Of a stretch of DNA of 14,152 bases, positions 1 through 6,238 are shown piece after piece. The translations under genes and the position numbers were made by a program. The stretch is taken from positions 1 to 14,152 of the forward strand of contig VSOC01000098.1 in NCBI GenBank assembly GCA_009774615.1, in the 5' to 3' direction. This DNA is from Lachnospiraceae bacterium (GTDB lineage: Bacteria; Bacillota; Clostridia; Lachnospirales; Lachnospiraceae). Each line of letters starts with the position of its first letter. Within the stretch, counting starts at the first letter, position 1. The notes under the pieces were generated by a model. That model ran no database searches. It was not told the origin of the DNA and saw nothing but the letters and a program-made list of their open reading frames with translations.

Positions 1-348
1 GAAAGGATCGGTGCGATTATGGGCGGAAAGATATTGCAGTTAGCTTCGGAACGGTTTATAGAAGAAGGAAGGACATTGGGTATTACCGAAGGAAGGACAT
101 TGGGTATTACCGAAGGAAGGACATTAGGTATTACCGAAGGAAGGATATTAGGTATTACCGAAGGAAGGACATTAGGTATTACTGAAGGAAGGACATTAGG
201 TATTGAGGAGGGGCGGGTCAAAGAATTATGTTCTATGGTACAAGATGGAGATATTACTTTGGAACGGGCCGCGAAACGACTGAATATTACTGTACCAGAA
301 CTGGAAAAGCGGATGTTGGAAAACGGATACCGGTTTCAGGAAATGTAA
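1..348 (+). CDS. C-terminal part of an Rpn-like PD-(D/E)XK nuclease/transposase family protein (5' end outside window)
   Basis: The reading frame is open from base 1 and ends with TAA at 346-348, so this is the tail of a longer gene; the in-frame ATG at 19 has no ribosome site and is probably internal. The visible part holds a short helix (ILQLASERF), six 8-residue repeats EGRTLGIT, and a conserved-looking tail starting EEGRVKELCSMV and containing ITLERAAKRL. Known of the family: Rpn-type recombination-promoting nucleases of Lachnospiraceae often end in EGR/EGK-rich repeats followed by a helical tail that resembles a small HTH. The nuclease domain itself is outside the window, so the assignment rests only on this tail. 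Other proteins with EGR-rich tails cannot be excluded. Confidence 0.6.
   Translation, partial: ERIGAIMGGKILQLASERFIEEGRTLGITEGRTLGITEGRTLGITEGRILGITEGRTLGITEGRTLGIEEGRVKELCSMVQDGDITLERAAKRLNITVPELEKRMLENGYRFQEM
64..207 (+). repeat. Six in-frame 24-bp tandem repeats (EGRTLGIT units)
   Basis: Units at 64-87, 88-111, 112-135, 136-159, 160-183 and 184-207 follow the pattern GAAGGAAGGACATTRGGTAT plus TACY, with a few substitutions; the last unit ends in GAG and runs into another EGR. Because the unit is a multiple of three, gain or loss of copies leaves the reading frame intact. Near-identity of units suggests recent expansion by slippage or unequal crossing over. Confidence 0.95.
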
Positions 349-460
349 TGAATGTAATGCATGTAAAACTTCCCATGTAAAAAACGTTGTAGGTTAATTA
401 TTGTTTGTATTTGTGATTAAATTTAAAAGCTGGTGACTGAGAGAACAGAGAACTTTTGTT

Positions 461-500
461 TATAATTGTAATCAGTGCTTTATAATTGTAATCAGTGCCT
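461..500 (+). repeat. 20-bp direct tandem repeat, two copies
   Basis: TATAATTGTAATCAGTGCTT at 461-480 is followed at once by the same sequence with one change (CCT for CTT at the end) at 481-500. The second copy supplies the left arm of the inverted repeat 495-504/584-593. The first copy could supply a poorer version of the same arm. Confidence 0.9.
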
Positions 501-593
501 TAAAGCGTGATGCAGATGCTATTAGGATAACATGGAAAATGATATTTGTTATATGAAACGGGTTATCTTGTATTATATCAGGTTTTAAGGCAC
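495..593 (+). other. Inverted-repeat-bounded segment, possible structured RNA or small mobile-element remnant
   Basis: GTGCCTTAAA at 495-504 is perfectly complementary to TTTAAGGCAC at 584-593. Inside, AGGATAAC (524-531) can pair with GTTATCTT (562-569) with one G-U pair, giving a closing stem and an inner stem in the same fold. The right arm is followed by a T-rich stretch (CGGCTTTTGTTCTTT). It could be a small structured RNA, a terminator-like structure, or the remains of a miniature inverted-repeat element. I do not recognise it as a known RNA family. Confidence 0.3.
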
Positions 594-720
594 GGCTTTT
601 GTTCTTTCCAATCAAAACGGTGAGGAGCCGAGGCCAGTGCAGTTATATACAGCATTACCGAAACAGTAATCCAACTCTGCCAGATAATCTGAAATCAAAT
701 ATCGTCAAATAATAAGTTGA

Positions 721-756
721 GCATCACCGTCTTTCTACAAACGGGTGATGCTTTTT
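721..756 (+). terminator. Intrinsic terminator (plus strand)
   Basis: GCATCACC (721-728) pairs with GGTGATGC (744-751), followed by five T (752-756). The T-run lies on the plus side, so it would stop rightward transcription arriving from the Rpn-like gene or from a transcript of the 495-593 region. It also meets the 3' end of the truncated minus-strand gene, but there is no T-run on that side. Confidence 0.65.
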
Positions 757-1025
757 GTCAACATACGGGTTATTACCTGCTTACCATCTTTCCATATTGC
801 AAGTCCCTGAAATAAATCCTTCCGTCCTGCGTAGCGGACAGAGAAAAACTTCTCCAGCATACTCATATTCAATGTTTTTCCGAACCTTCTTGGACGGGTA
901 ATTAATGTTACCTTATCCGATGCTTCCCACCATTCCTGAATAAAGGGCGTCTTATCGGTATAAAATATATTTTCCATCCGCATTTCTTTAAAATCCTGAT
1001 AACCGATCCCAATCGTTTTTTTCAC
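735..1025 (-). pseudogene. Truncated AAA-ATPase-like/PD-(D/E)XK family gene, N-terminal fragment
   Basis: From a GTG at 1025-1023 the product begins VKKTIGIGYQDF and aligns along its length with the start of the intact paralog at 3863-5545: matching blocks are TIGIG/TIGLG, YTDKTPFI/YVDKSNFI, LITRPRRFGKTLNM in both, and IWKD in both. Similarity stops just after IWKD (near base 783); the last 15 or so residues are unrelated and end at a TAG at 735-737. The Walker B region and the C-terminal nuclease domain are missing, so about five sixths of the protein is gone. An upstream ATG at 1103 would add residues without counterpart in the paralog and is not preferred. The fragment keeps the P-loop-like RPRRFGKT, but is very probably non-functional. 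Confidence 0.8.
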
Positions 1026-1094
1026 CGGTTCACATCTTTTCTCTTTGCATTTAGTATAACAAAACATGTCTGGCAAGTAAATAGGGATAGTGAA

Positions 1095-1120
1095 AGCTTT
1101 CATGAATAGCTTTCATGAAT
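1095..1120. repeat. 13-bp tandem direct repeat upstream of the helicase gene
   Basis: AGCTTTCATGAAT occurs at 1095-1107 and again at 1108-1120. The left copy overlaps the 12-bp palindrome TGAAAGCTTTCA (1091-1102). It lies just upstream of the proposed -35 box at 1132, a normal place for a regulator site, but no regulator family is recognised. Confidence 0.75.
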
Positions 1121-1131
1121 TTACAAAATCC

Positions 1132-1160
1132 TTGCCATCTTAAGTAATATTTGTTAAACT
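1132..1160 (+). promoter_or_regulatory. Putative sigma-A promoter of the helicase-nuclease-S24 gene
   Basis: TTGCCA (1132-1137), a 17-bp spacer, then TAAACT (1155-1160). The start of transcription would fall near 1167, about 95 nt before the start codon. The sequence between holds the 19-bp palindrome at 1189-1207. Match is fair rather than strong. Confidence 0.4.
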
Positions 1161-1188
1161 GTCTATAAAAAAGTCAGGAGCAGCAGGA

Positions 1189-1207
1189 AAAATATTCTGA
1201 ATATTTT
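1189..1207. promoter_or_regulatory. 19-bp perfect palindrome, candidate operator
   Basis: AAAATATTCTGAATATTTT has two perfect 9-bp arms around one central base. It lies about 20 bp downstream of the proposed transcription start and 40 bp before the ribosome site, where a dimeric repressor would block the promoter. It does not resemble the usual LexA boxes of Firmicutes (GAAC-N4-GTTC), so any regulator is unknown. Confidence 0.45.
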
Positions 1208-1260
1208 GGGAAAACACAGATAACACAGATAAGATGCACGAAGGTACGGAGGAAAAGGCT

Positions 1261-3708
1261 ATGCAGTTAAATATGGAGCAGAAAAAGCTGATCCAGAGTA
1301 TGGTTATGGGGCAGTCTATGGTAAAAGGGGTGGCAGGTTCGGGAAAAACGACGGTGGCTGTACATCGGGTTTCTTTTTTACTGCATAATTATTGTTTTAC
1401 TCCTCAGGATAAAATTCTTATGGTCACCTTTAATAAAAGCCTGACCTACTATATTGAATATATTTATGGTCAGATTGATGAGGAAGAGCAGTATCATTTA
1501 TTTGATGCAGGAGATAAAAATAAGCAGGTAAAAATTACCAATATTGATAAGCTGCTCTATCATTTTTTCCTTATGTACGGCAAAGAAAATAAGAAGAAAT
1601 TAACCTATGCACGGGCGGAACAGGAGTCTGCGATTTTGAAGGACTGTATCTGCACATTGAAGAAAAAGTTTAGTGATGTCAATATCCTGAATATCCGTTT
1701 TCTGGGATTTTTAAAGAAAGAGATTGCATGGATTAAGGCGTGTAATTATACAGAACTTCAGGTCTATCAGACGGCAGACAGGCTGGGGCGTACCGGTGCG
1801 AAAGGGGTGGAAGGGCCGCAGAAGCTGATGAAGAACAGCCCAACCAGGCAGGCGATTTATGAACTGATGGTGATGTATACCAGGGCTTTATATGTACAGG
1901 GGCTGTGTGATTTTCAGGATGCGGCTCTTTATGCTCTGCGGTATTTAAAGACACACCGACCGGAGCAGTATACACATATTATTATTGATGAGAGTCAGGA
2001 TTTATCCAGGGTGCAGTTAGAATGTCTGATGCAGATGTATGATGCCGGAAAGGACTACAGCAGCATTATGTTCGTGGCGGATACTGCACAGAGCATTTAT
2101 CCTACATCCTGGCTGGTCAAGGGAAGGAGTTTTACCAGTATTGGACTGGATATGACAGGGAAAAGTAATTCTCTGGCGAAAAATTACCGGACGACAACAC
2201 AGATAGCAGAGGCTGCTTACAGCTTGATTCAGGAGGATAAGGAGATAGTTGGTGATGACAATTTTGTTAAGCCTTCGTTAATTGACCGACAGGGAAGTTA
2301 TCCGGTATTTCGCTGTTTTTTTACGATAGAAGAGGAAATTCTGGGAACGAAAAAGCTGATTAAAGAGAAATTATTAAAACATTATTCGCCAAGGGAAATT
2401 GCCGTAGTTGCCAGAACCAGAAAGGTATTAGAACAGTTCCAGATGGACTTTCAAAATGAGATAGAAACTACGCTTTGTTCCAGTCAGGAAGAGATTGATT
2501 TTGGAAAAAATACCATGAAGCTGCTGACGATGCATTCGATTAAAGGGCTGGAATTTAAGGTGGTTATTCTGGTGGGACTTACCGATACCCTGCTGCCGAA
2601 CCAGCGGCTTTTGCAGGAGAATGACGATGCGAATTACGAGGAAACCATGGAGCGTAAATTATTTTATGTGGGGATGACAAGGGCGACAGAGCGTCTGTAC
2701 ATGAGTTGCCATGGGAAGCCCTCCCGGTTTATTTCTGCTATAGGTTCCCGGTTCTTAAAGGTAAAGGATGGTGCAGGATTCAGTATTTTTTCGGATGTTC
2801 CCCTGAGAAATTATCTTTTTTCGGATAAAATCACAGATATTTACGGCAAGGAAGAAAAGATTCGTCAATGGCTGTTAAGGGAACTAATGGAAACCTATCA
2901 TTATCCCATGGATTTACTGGGAATAGAGTATCGGGTGCAGGTGTTTTCTCAGGTGGGCTTTGCCGATGTGGTTGTGTATATTTACCGGAACAATCAGAAG
3001 ATTCCTTATATTTTGGCAGAAACCAAGCGTTATCAGGCAGGAATTGACGAGGCCAAAGAGCAGTTAAAATCCTATATGGCGGTGGTAGAGGAGGTTTGTT
3101 ACGGCATAGTTACTGACGGAAATTCCCTGGAGGTTATCGGGCGGGACAAAGATGCATTAGAGGACATTCCGGTGTTTGATCATTCCATGCTGCCTGTCAG
3201 TATTCAGGAATACCGATTTGTTGATTTGGTGAAAAATCGGCAGTATGTTTTTTGGCAGGATGAGGAGTGCCCGGATGAAGTGATTGCTGTTTTTGATGGT
3301 GCACAAAAAAGTCTTAAAGGTCAGGAGATTGTGAAATGCCCGGTATTTGCAGATATTGCCGCAGGGTGTCCGATTGAAATGCAGGAAGGATTACAGGAAA
3401 TCTTTTTGCTGCCTTCGGCATGGGTGAGTGTTCCGTCGGAAACCTTTATTCTGACCGTAAAAGGCGATTCCATGATCAATGCGGGGATTCATCATGGAGA
3501 TCTGGTGCTTCTTAGAAAAGTCAATATCGTTGAAAATGGACAGATTGCAGCCGTGGAACTGGATGGAAACATAACGCTAAAGCGGTTTCGCAGCATGGGA
3601 AGTTTTGTGCTGCTAATTCCGGAAAATGACGAATATGAGCCAATGATGGTGAATCAGGAACAATTTCGTGTGCTGGGAAAAGTGGTTGGGGTGATTAAGC
3701 GAAAATAA
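1261..3708 (+). CDS. Three-domain protein: UvrD/Rep-type SF1 helicase, HsdR_N-like PD-(D/E)XK nuclease, LexA-like S24 peptidase
   Basis: The start at 1261 is chosen because GGAGG (1248-1252) lies 8 nt upstream; the ATG at 1234 has no ribosome site. The product is 815 residues. Residues 1 to about 500 are a UvrD/Rep superfamily 1 helicase: Walker A GVAGSGKTT (23-31), motif II DESQD (243-247), motif III ADTAQSIY (273-280), NYRTT (308-312), MHSIKGLEF (424-432), YVGMTRATERLY (469-480). Residues about 530-635 resemble the HsdR N-terminal nuclease fold, with Asp569 in GFADVVVY and Glu587-x-Lys589 in LAETKRY, followed by a conserved Q-x3-Y. Residues about 690-815 are a LexA/UmuD-type S24 domain: cleavage pair Ala701-Gly702, nucleophile Ser737 in GDSM, general base Lys774; the spacings (36 and 37) nearly equal those of E. 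coli LexA (35 and 37). There is no HTH. Inference: a DNA-processing or defence enzyme whose activity or lifetime is set by self-cleavage, perhaps stimulated by RecA filaments. Confidence 0.85.
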   Translation: MQLNMEQKKLIQSMVMGQSMVKGVAGSGKTTVAVHRVSFLLHNYCFTPQDKILMVTFNKSLTYYIEYIYGQIDEEEQYHLFDAGDKNKQVKITNIDKLLYHFFLMYGKENKKKLTYARAEQESAILKDCICTLKKKFSDVNILNIRFLGFLKKEIAWIKACNYTELQVYQTADRLGRTGAKGVEGPQKLMKNSPTRQAIYELMVMYTRALYVQGLCDFQDAALYALRYLKTHRPEQYTHIIIDESQDLSRVQLECLMQMYDAGKDYSSIMFVADTAQSIYPTSWLVKGRSFTSIGLDMTGKSNSLAKNYRTTTQIAEAAYSLIQEDKEIVGDDNFVKPSLIDRQGSYPVFRCFFTIEEEILGTKKLIKEKLLKHYSPREIAVVARTRKVLEQFQMDFQNEIETTLCSSQEEIDFGKNTMKLLTMHSIKGLEFKVVILVGLTDTLLPNQRLLQENDDANYEETMERKLFYVGMTRATERLYMSCHGKPSRFISAIGSRFLKVKDGAGFSIFSDVPLRNYLFSDKITDIYGKEEKIRQWLLRELMETYHYPMDLLGIEYRVQVFSQVGFADVVVYIYRNNQKIPYILAETKRYQAGIDEAKEQLKSYMAVVEEVCYGIVTDGNSLEVIGRDKDALEDIPVFDHSMLPVSIQEYRFVDLVKNRQYVFWQDEECPDEVIAVFDGAQKSLKGQEIVKCPVFADIAAGCPIEMQEGLQEIFLLPSAWVSVPSETFILTVKGDSMINAGIHHGDLVLLRKVNIVENGQIAAVELDGNITLKRFRSMGSFVLLIPENDEYEPMMVNQEQFRVLGKVVGVIKRK

Positions 3709-3755
3709 AAAGATAAAGGGTGTAAACCATGTGATGGGAAAACATTTAAAATGCA

Positions 3756-3776
3756 GGAGCGGAATCTTTCCGCTCC
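3756..3776. terminator. Bidirectional terminator hairpin between convergent genes
   Basis: GGAGCGGAA (3756-3764) pairs perfectly with TTCCGCTCC (3768-3776) around a 3-nt loop. It lies between the plus-strand helicase gene (ends 3708) and the minus-strand ATPase gene (ends 3863). The tails are only moderately T-rich on each side (ATTGAATATCTTTG on plus; TGCATTTTAAATGTTTT on minus), so it may serve both, better on the minus side. Confidence 0.6.
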
Positions 3777-3862
3777 ATTGAATATCTTTGAGAAGCCGGT
3801 TTATCTTTTTTAACATTTTTCATTGTACAACATTCAATACATACTGTCATTTCTTATCTGTA

Positions 3863-5545
3863 TTACCCAATCAACACCTTTTTTCCCTCAAATGCGAAAC
3901 CATACTTTTTAATCCGTGTTTCGGGAATTCCTTCAGCGACTAAAGCGGCCTGATAATTCATATCTTTAATTTGCTTTAATGCGGCATCTATGGTTTCCTG
4001 GAGATTTTTTTCGTTTTCTGGGTCATGGACTTTGAATTCCAGAATAATTGCATTATCCTCATTTTTCCGGGGTTTCAGCATTACATCATATCGCCCTAAT
4101 CCGCTTTCTCGATTGGAGGTGATAATATACCGATCGGTAAGCTCTACCATAAGGCCCAGGACAAAACCGTGATAGAATCGTTCGGGCTCAGATCCAGATG
4201 GGCGCTTCCCGGAATCAAAATAACTGAATACCGTTAAGGCGATTCGATTCATGTAAGCATTCATTTCTTTTTTATTTCCCTGAAGTAATGCCTTAATAAA
4301 TTCATTATATGCATGGATTGACGGGCCAAACCAGTCATGTATCATTTTTCGGAACATAATCTGTACTTCTTTATTGGTTAATGACAATTCATAGCTTTCT
4401 TTCCCCCATTCTTCATCGGATTGATAACTGATGAATTTCAGGTAGCCGCTGGCCAGAAAAAGGCTCCATATGGCATTTTCATTATGATCTAATTGGGCAA
4501 ATATCATTTGCTCATCGATTTCTGTGCGGAGTTTTCCGCCATTAAGCAAATCTTCCATAACTTCTTTTACGGAGGAACTTCCCTCCTGGATCAGTTTTCC
4601 CACAAGCTCATTGCTGCTGGTATTGGCCCAATAGGTGGAAAAGCGCTGCATTTTTAAATAATTAATAATAGACCATGGATTATAGATACCGGTTTGTTTT
4701 CCAAAGCAAAATCCGTCATACCAGTCTTGGACCTTATCTTTATTGTCTAAAAGTCCGTATTCTTCCAGGGCATTATGCACTTCCTGAGGGGTAAATCCAA
4801 AACAGTCTGCATAGGCGTCAGATGTTGTGGTGACTACAGTTAAGTTATTTAAATCGGAAAAAATGGATTCTTTACTGATTCTTGTAATTCCCGTCATCAG
4901 TGCCCGTTCCAGATAGGGGTTGGTTTTAAAGGTTGAATTAAACAGGCTGCGGATAAATTCCACAGCTTCTTGCCAATACCCGGAAATGTAAGCTTCCTGG
5001 AGCGGGGTATCGTATTCATCCAGCAGGATAATTACATTTTTCTGATAATAGCGGGAAAGGTAAAGAGAGAGCATTTTTAGGGCATTTGTTGTATCATAAT
5101 CGTTCATATCGACGGATATCCGCTGAAAATGTTCCTTTTCTTTTTCATTCAGATATCCGCTGTCCGGTAAAAAATCATATTGATTATATAAAGCTTCAAT
5201 AATTTGGCAGATCTTCTTCTTTGCGCCGAAAATCGAAGTTTCTTTGATATCGGCAAAGCTGATAAAAATTACGGGATAGGTTCCCTGGAGATGGCGGTAT
5301 TCTTCATCTTTCCATATGGACAGATGTTCAAAGAGATGGCCCTGATCTTTGTAGTTTATTGAAAAAAAACGTTCCAGCATATTCATGTTAAGGGTTTTTC
5401 CAAATCTTCTGGGGCGTGTAATTAATGTCACATCATCACCATTTGACCACCATTCTTTGATAAAATTTGATTTATCGACGTAAAAATAGTTGTTGGTAAT
5501 GATTTTTTCAAAACTTTGAATTCCAAGCCCTATGGTTCTTGCCAT
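3863..5545 (-). CDS. AAA-ATPase-like protein with C-terminal PD-(D/E)XK nuclease domain
   Basis: A 560-residue, full-length member of the AAA-ATPase-like family (the group often labelled AAA-ATPase_like plus DUF1703/PD-(D/E)XK). The start is supported by GAGGTG about 7 nt before the ATG and by a good promoter at 5643-5615. Seen in order: a conserved N-terminus TIGLGIQSF and FYVDKSNFI; P-loop-like RPRRFGKT (44-51); Walker B ILLDEYDTP (173-181); ALMTGITRIS (215-224), typical of the family; WYDGFCFG (275-282); and a C-terminal nuclease core with Asp487 in GRYDVML and Glu503-x-Lys505 in ILEFKV. Family members are abundant in Bacteroidetes and Lachnospiraceae and their biological role is not established; roles in mobile DNA or defence have been suggested only from context. 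A truncated paralog lies at 735-1025. Confidence 0.9.
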   Translation of the reverse strand: MARTIGLGIQSFEKIITNNYFYVDKSNFIKEWWSNGDDVTLITRPRRFGKTLNMNMLERFFSINYKDQGHLFEHLSIWKDEEYRHLQGTYPVIFISFADIKETSIFGAKKKICQIIEALYNQYDFLPDSGYLNEKEKEHFQRISVDMNDYDTTNALKMLSLYLSRYYQKNVIILLDEYDTPLQEAYISGYWQEAVEFIRSLFNSTFKTNPYLERALMTGITRISKESIFSDLNNLTVVTTTSDAYADCFGFTPQEVHNALEEYGLLDNKDKVQDWYDGFCFGKQTGIYNPWSIINYLKMQRFSTYWANTSSNELVGKLIQEGSSSVKEVMEDLLNGGKLRTEIDEQMIFAQLDHNENAIWSLFLASGYLKFISYQSDEEWGKESYELSLTNKEVQIMFRKMIHDWFGPSIHAYNEFIKALLQGNKKEMNAYMNRIALTVFSYFDSGKRPSGSEPERFYHGFVLGLMVELTDRYIITSNRESGLGRYDVMLKPRKNEDNAIILEFKVHDPENEKNLQETIDAALKQIKDMNYQAALVAEGIPETRIKKYGFAFEGKKVLIG

Positions 5546-5614
5546 GGTTTCACCTCGTTGATTGATTTAGAAGTTTTCTGTTATTTTGAAGATATTTCGT
5601 GTAATTATGTTGAT

Positions 5615-5643
5615 ATTTTAACGTGTTTTATTAGAGATGTCAA
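5615..5643 (-). promoter_or_regulatory. Sigma-A promoter of the AAA-ATPase-like gene
   Basis: On the minus strand: TTGACA (5643-5638), a 17-bp spacer, TAAAAT (5620-5615). Transcription would start near 5608, giving a leader of about 60 nt. The box region is framed by the inverted repeat AACGTGT (5620-5626) and ACACGTT (5654-5660), which may be a regulator site or chance. Confidence 0.7.
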
Positions 5644-5818
5644 TATTTTTAATACACGTTACAACAGATATTGTCTATTCACTGCGTTTTATCAAGATTT
5701 ATTTATCGGATGGAGATGGTAAATGAATTTTGCGGCGCGGAAAATTAAATATATTTACAGTCAAATTGAAGCAGAAAGGCAATGGAATTGAAGTAAAAAA
5801 AGAAAAAATCAGACTTGG
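5644..5818. other. Spacer between the ATPase promoter and the invertible segment, no gene seen
   Basis: AT-rich sequence without a convincing gene. A 22-codon plus-strand frame (5723-5791) has a possible GGAG upstream but no recognisable product. There is no good plus-strand promoter feeding the EPS operon here. If the leftward promoter at 5864-5892 is active, this stretch is part of its transcript. Confidence 0.5.
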
Positions 5819-5849
5819 GTGTAACATAATATAGAATTGTGTTACACTG
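5819..5849 (+). repeat. Left inverted repeat / recombination site
   Basis: Thirty-one bases, perfectly complementary to 6043-6073. Core site: arm GTGTAACATAA (5819-5829), spacer TATAGAA (5830-5836), arm TTGTGTTACAC (5837-5847), plus TG shared outside the core. Confidence 0.95.
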
Positions 5850-5863
5850 AGAGTTACCACGTA

Positions 5864-5892
5864 ATAATAGCACTCTTTTCGCTATATTGCAA
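5864..5892 (-). promoter_or_regulatory. Strong sigma-A promoter inside the invertible segment, pointing left (OFF for the EPS operon)
   Basis: On the minus strand: TTGCAA (5892-5887), a 17-bp spacer, TATTAT (5869-5864), with TGC just before the -10 (extended -10 element). Transcription would start near 5857 and run left through the left repeat toward the AAA-ATPase-like gene. After inversion it would run right through the right repeat into the operon leader. TTGCAA is its own reverse complement, so a rightward pairing with TAGATT (5909-5914, 16-bp spacer) is also possible, but that -10 is much poorer. Confidence 0.7.
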
Positions 5893-5901
5893 GGTTTTTT
5901 C

Positions 5902-5947
5902 GGAAAAATAGATTAAGAATTCCTGGAAAAATGAATTAAGATTTTTT
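5902..5947 (+). repeat. Imperfect 23-bp tandem repeat inside the invertible segment
   Basis: GGAAAAATAGATTAAGAATT at 5902-5921 (unit 5902-5924) is followed by GGAAAAATGAATTAAGATTT (unit 5925-5947). It lies upstream of the -35 of the leftward promoter, where an activator or recombination accessory protein could bind. Low complexity makes chance similarity possible. Confidence 0.4.
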
Positions 5948-6042
5948 GAAAAAAGACAAAGGAAGAAATCTGAAAATCATTGGTCAAATCGGCGGAAAAC
6001 CCTGTATTTATCAGCGTTTTTAACCTGTTTGCAGGCGTAGCC

Positions 6043-6073
6043 CAGTGTAACACAATTCTATATTATGTTACAC
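6043..6073 (-). repeat. Right inverted repeat / recombination site, also a 14-bp hairpin
   Basis: Perfect reverse complement of 5819-5849. With its flanks it forms a 14-bp perfect stem: AGCCCAGTGTAACA (6039-6052) with TGTTACACTGGGCT (6066-6079), loop of 13 nt. In a rightward transcript this would fold as a long hairpin followed by GCTTGTTT, so it may also slow or stop polymerase in the leader. Confidence 0.95.
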
Positions 6074-6161
6074 TGGGCTGCTTGTTTATACAAAACCGGG
6101 AAAGAGAAGGGTGAGCCTTGAGGCTGCGTTCTCTGGAAAGGGGTTATATTGGCTGTGGAGA

Positions 6162-6238
6162 GGCAGGTTTCCATTGGCAAGCTGTGTTATTCGGAATATT
6201 GAAAAATTATCCGGATATGGCGAAGCCTGCCCTTTTTT
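6162..6238 (+). terminator. Intrinsic terminator in the leader of the antiterminator/EPS operon
   Basis: GGCAGGTTTC (6162-6171) pairs with GAAGCCTGCC (6222-6231) in a 10-bp stem with one G-U pair, followed by C and six T (6233-6238). The 50-nt apical part contains a second, smaller stem (ATTCGGA near 6189 with TCCGGAT near 6210). It lies 67 nt before the first operon gene with no intervening promoter, so operon transcripts must read through it. This fits a leader controlled by processive antitermination, here by the LoaP-like proteins encoded directly downstream. The rest of 6074-6304 holds no gene. Confidence 0.75.

Larger units (their letters stand above)
349..720. other. Region without a convincing gene; short repeats and one foldable inverted repeat
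   Basis: No reading frame with a start, ribosome site and recognisable product was found on either strand. The stretch starts with small direct repeats of AATGTAATG just after the upstream stop, then holds a 20-bp tandem repeat (461-500) and an inverted repeat (495-504 with 584-593). It ends at the terminator at 721. A plus-strand frame around 598-669 lacks a start codon and was not called. Confidence 0.6.
5819..6073. other. Candidate invertible promoter segment (inverton) upstream of the EPS operon
   Basis: Perfect 31-bp inverted repeats (5819-5849 and 6043-6073) bound 193 bp of AT-rich, non-coding DNA that contains a strong leftward promoter. No good promoter lies between the right repeat and the first operon gene at 6305, so the operon would depend on a promoter supplied by inversion. 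Each repeat is an 11-7-11 site: arms GTGTAACATAA and, reversed, GTGTAACACAA (10 of 11 identical), around the asymmetric spacer TATAGAA. This is the layout of tyrosine-recombinase sites, and opposite orientation of two such sites gives inversion rather than deletion. Known: phase-variable promoters of this kind drive capsule operons in Bacteroides and occur in Firmicutes. No recombinase gene is in the window. Alternative: a miniature inverted-repeat element; a TGG on both outer sides could be a short target duplication. Confidence 0.75.

Noticed and set aside
64..207. CRISPR-like array
   Set aside because: The repeats are directly adjacent with no spacers and encode a repeated peptide in frame.
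598..669. Short plus-strand frame with a stretch reading PVQLYTALPKQ, faintly like part of an RsmE-type methyltransferase
   Set aside because: No start codon, a stop just upstream and at the end, and the similarity is only a few residues; not enough to call a remnant.
1234..1260. Upstream ATG as the start of the helicase protein
   Set aside because: No ribosome site before 1234, whereas GGAGG sits 8 nt before the ATG at 1261.
5516..5722. A 68-codon plus-strand frame over the start and promoter of the ATPase gene
   Set aside because: Opposite to a well-supported gene start and promoter, no ribosome site, no protein-like pattern.
5723..5791. A 22-codon plus-strand frame with a GGAG-like site, possible leader peptide
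   Set aside because: No recognisable product, no promoter in front on the plus strand, and it ends before the invertible segment; too short to separate from chance.
5980..6008. Possible rightward promoter TTGGTC-17-TGTATT inside the invertible segment
   Set aside because: Both boxes are poor compared with the leftward TTGCAA-17-TATTAT; kept only as an alternative.
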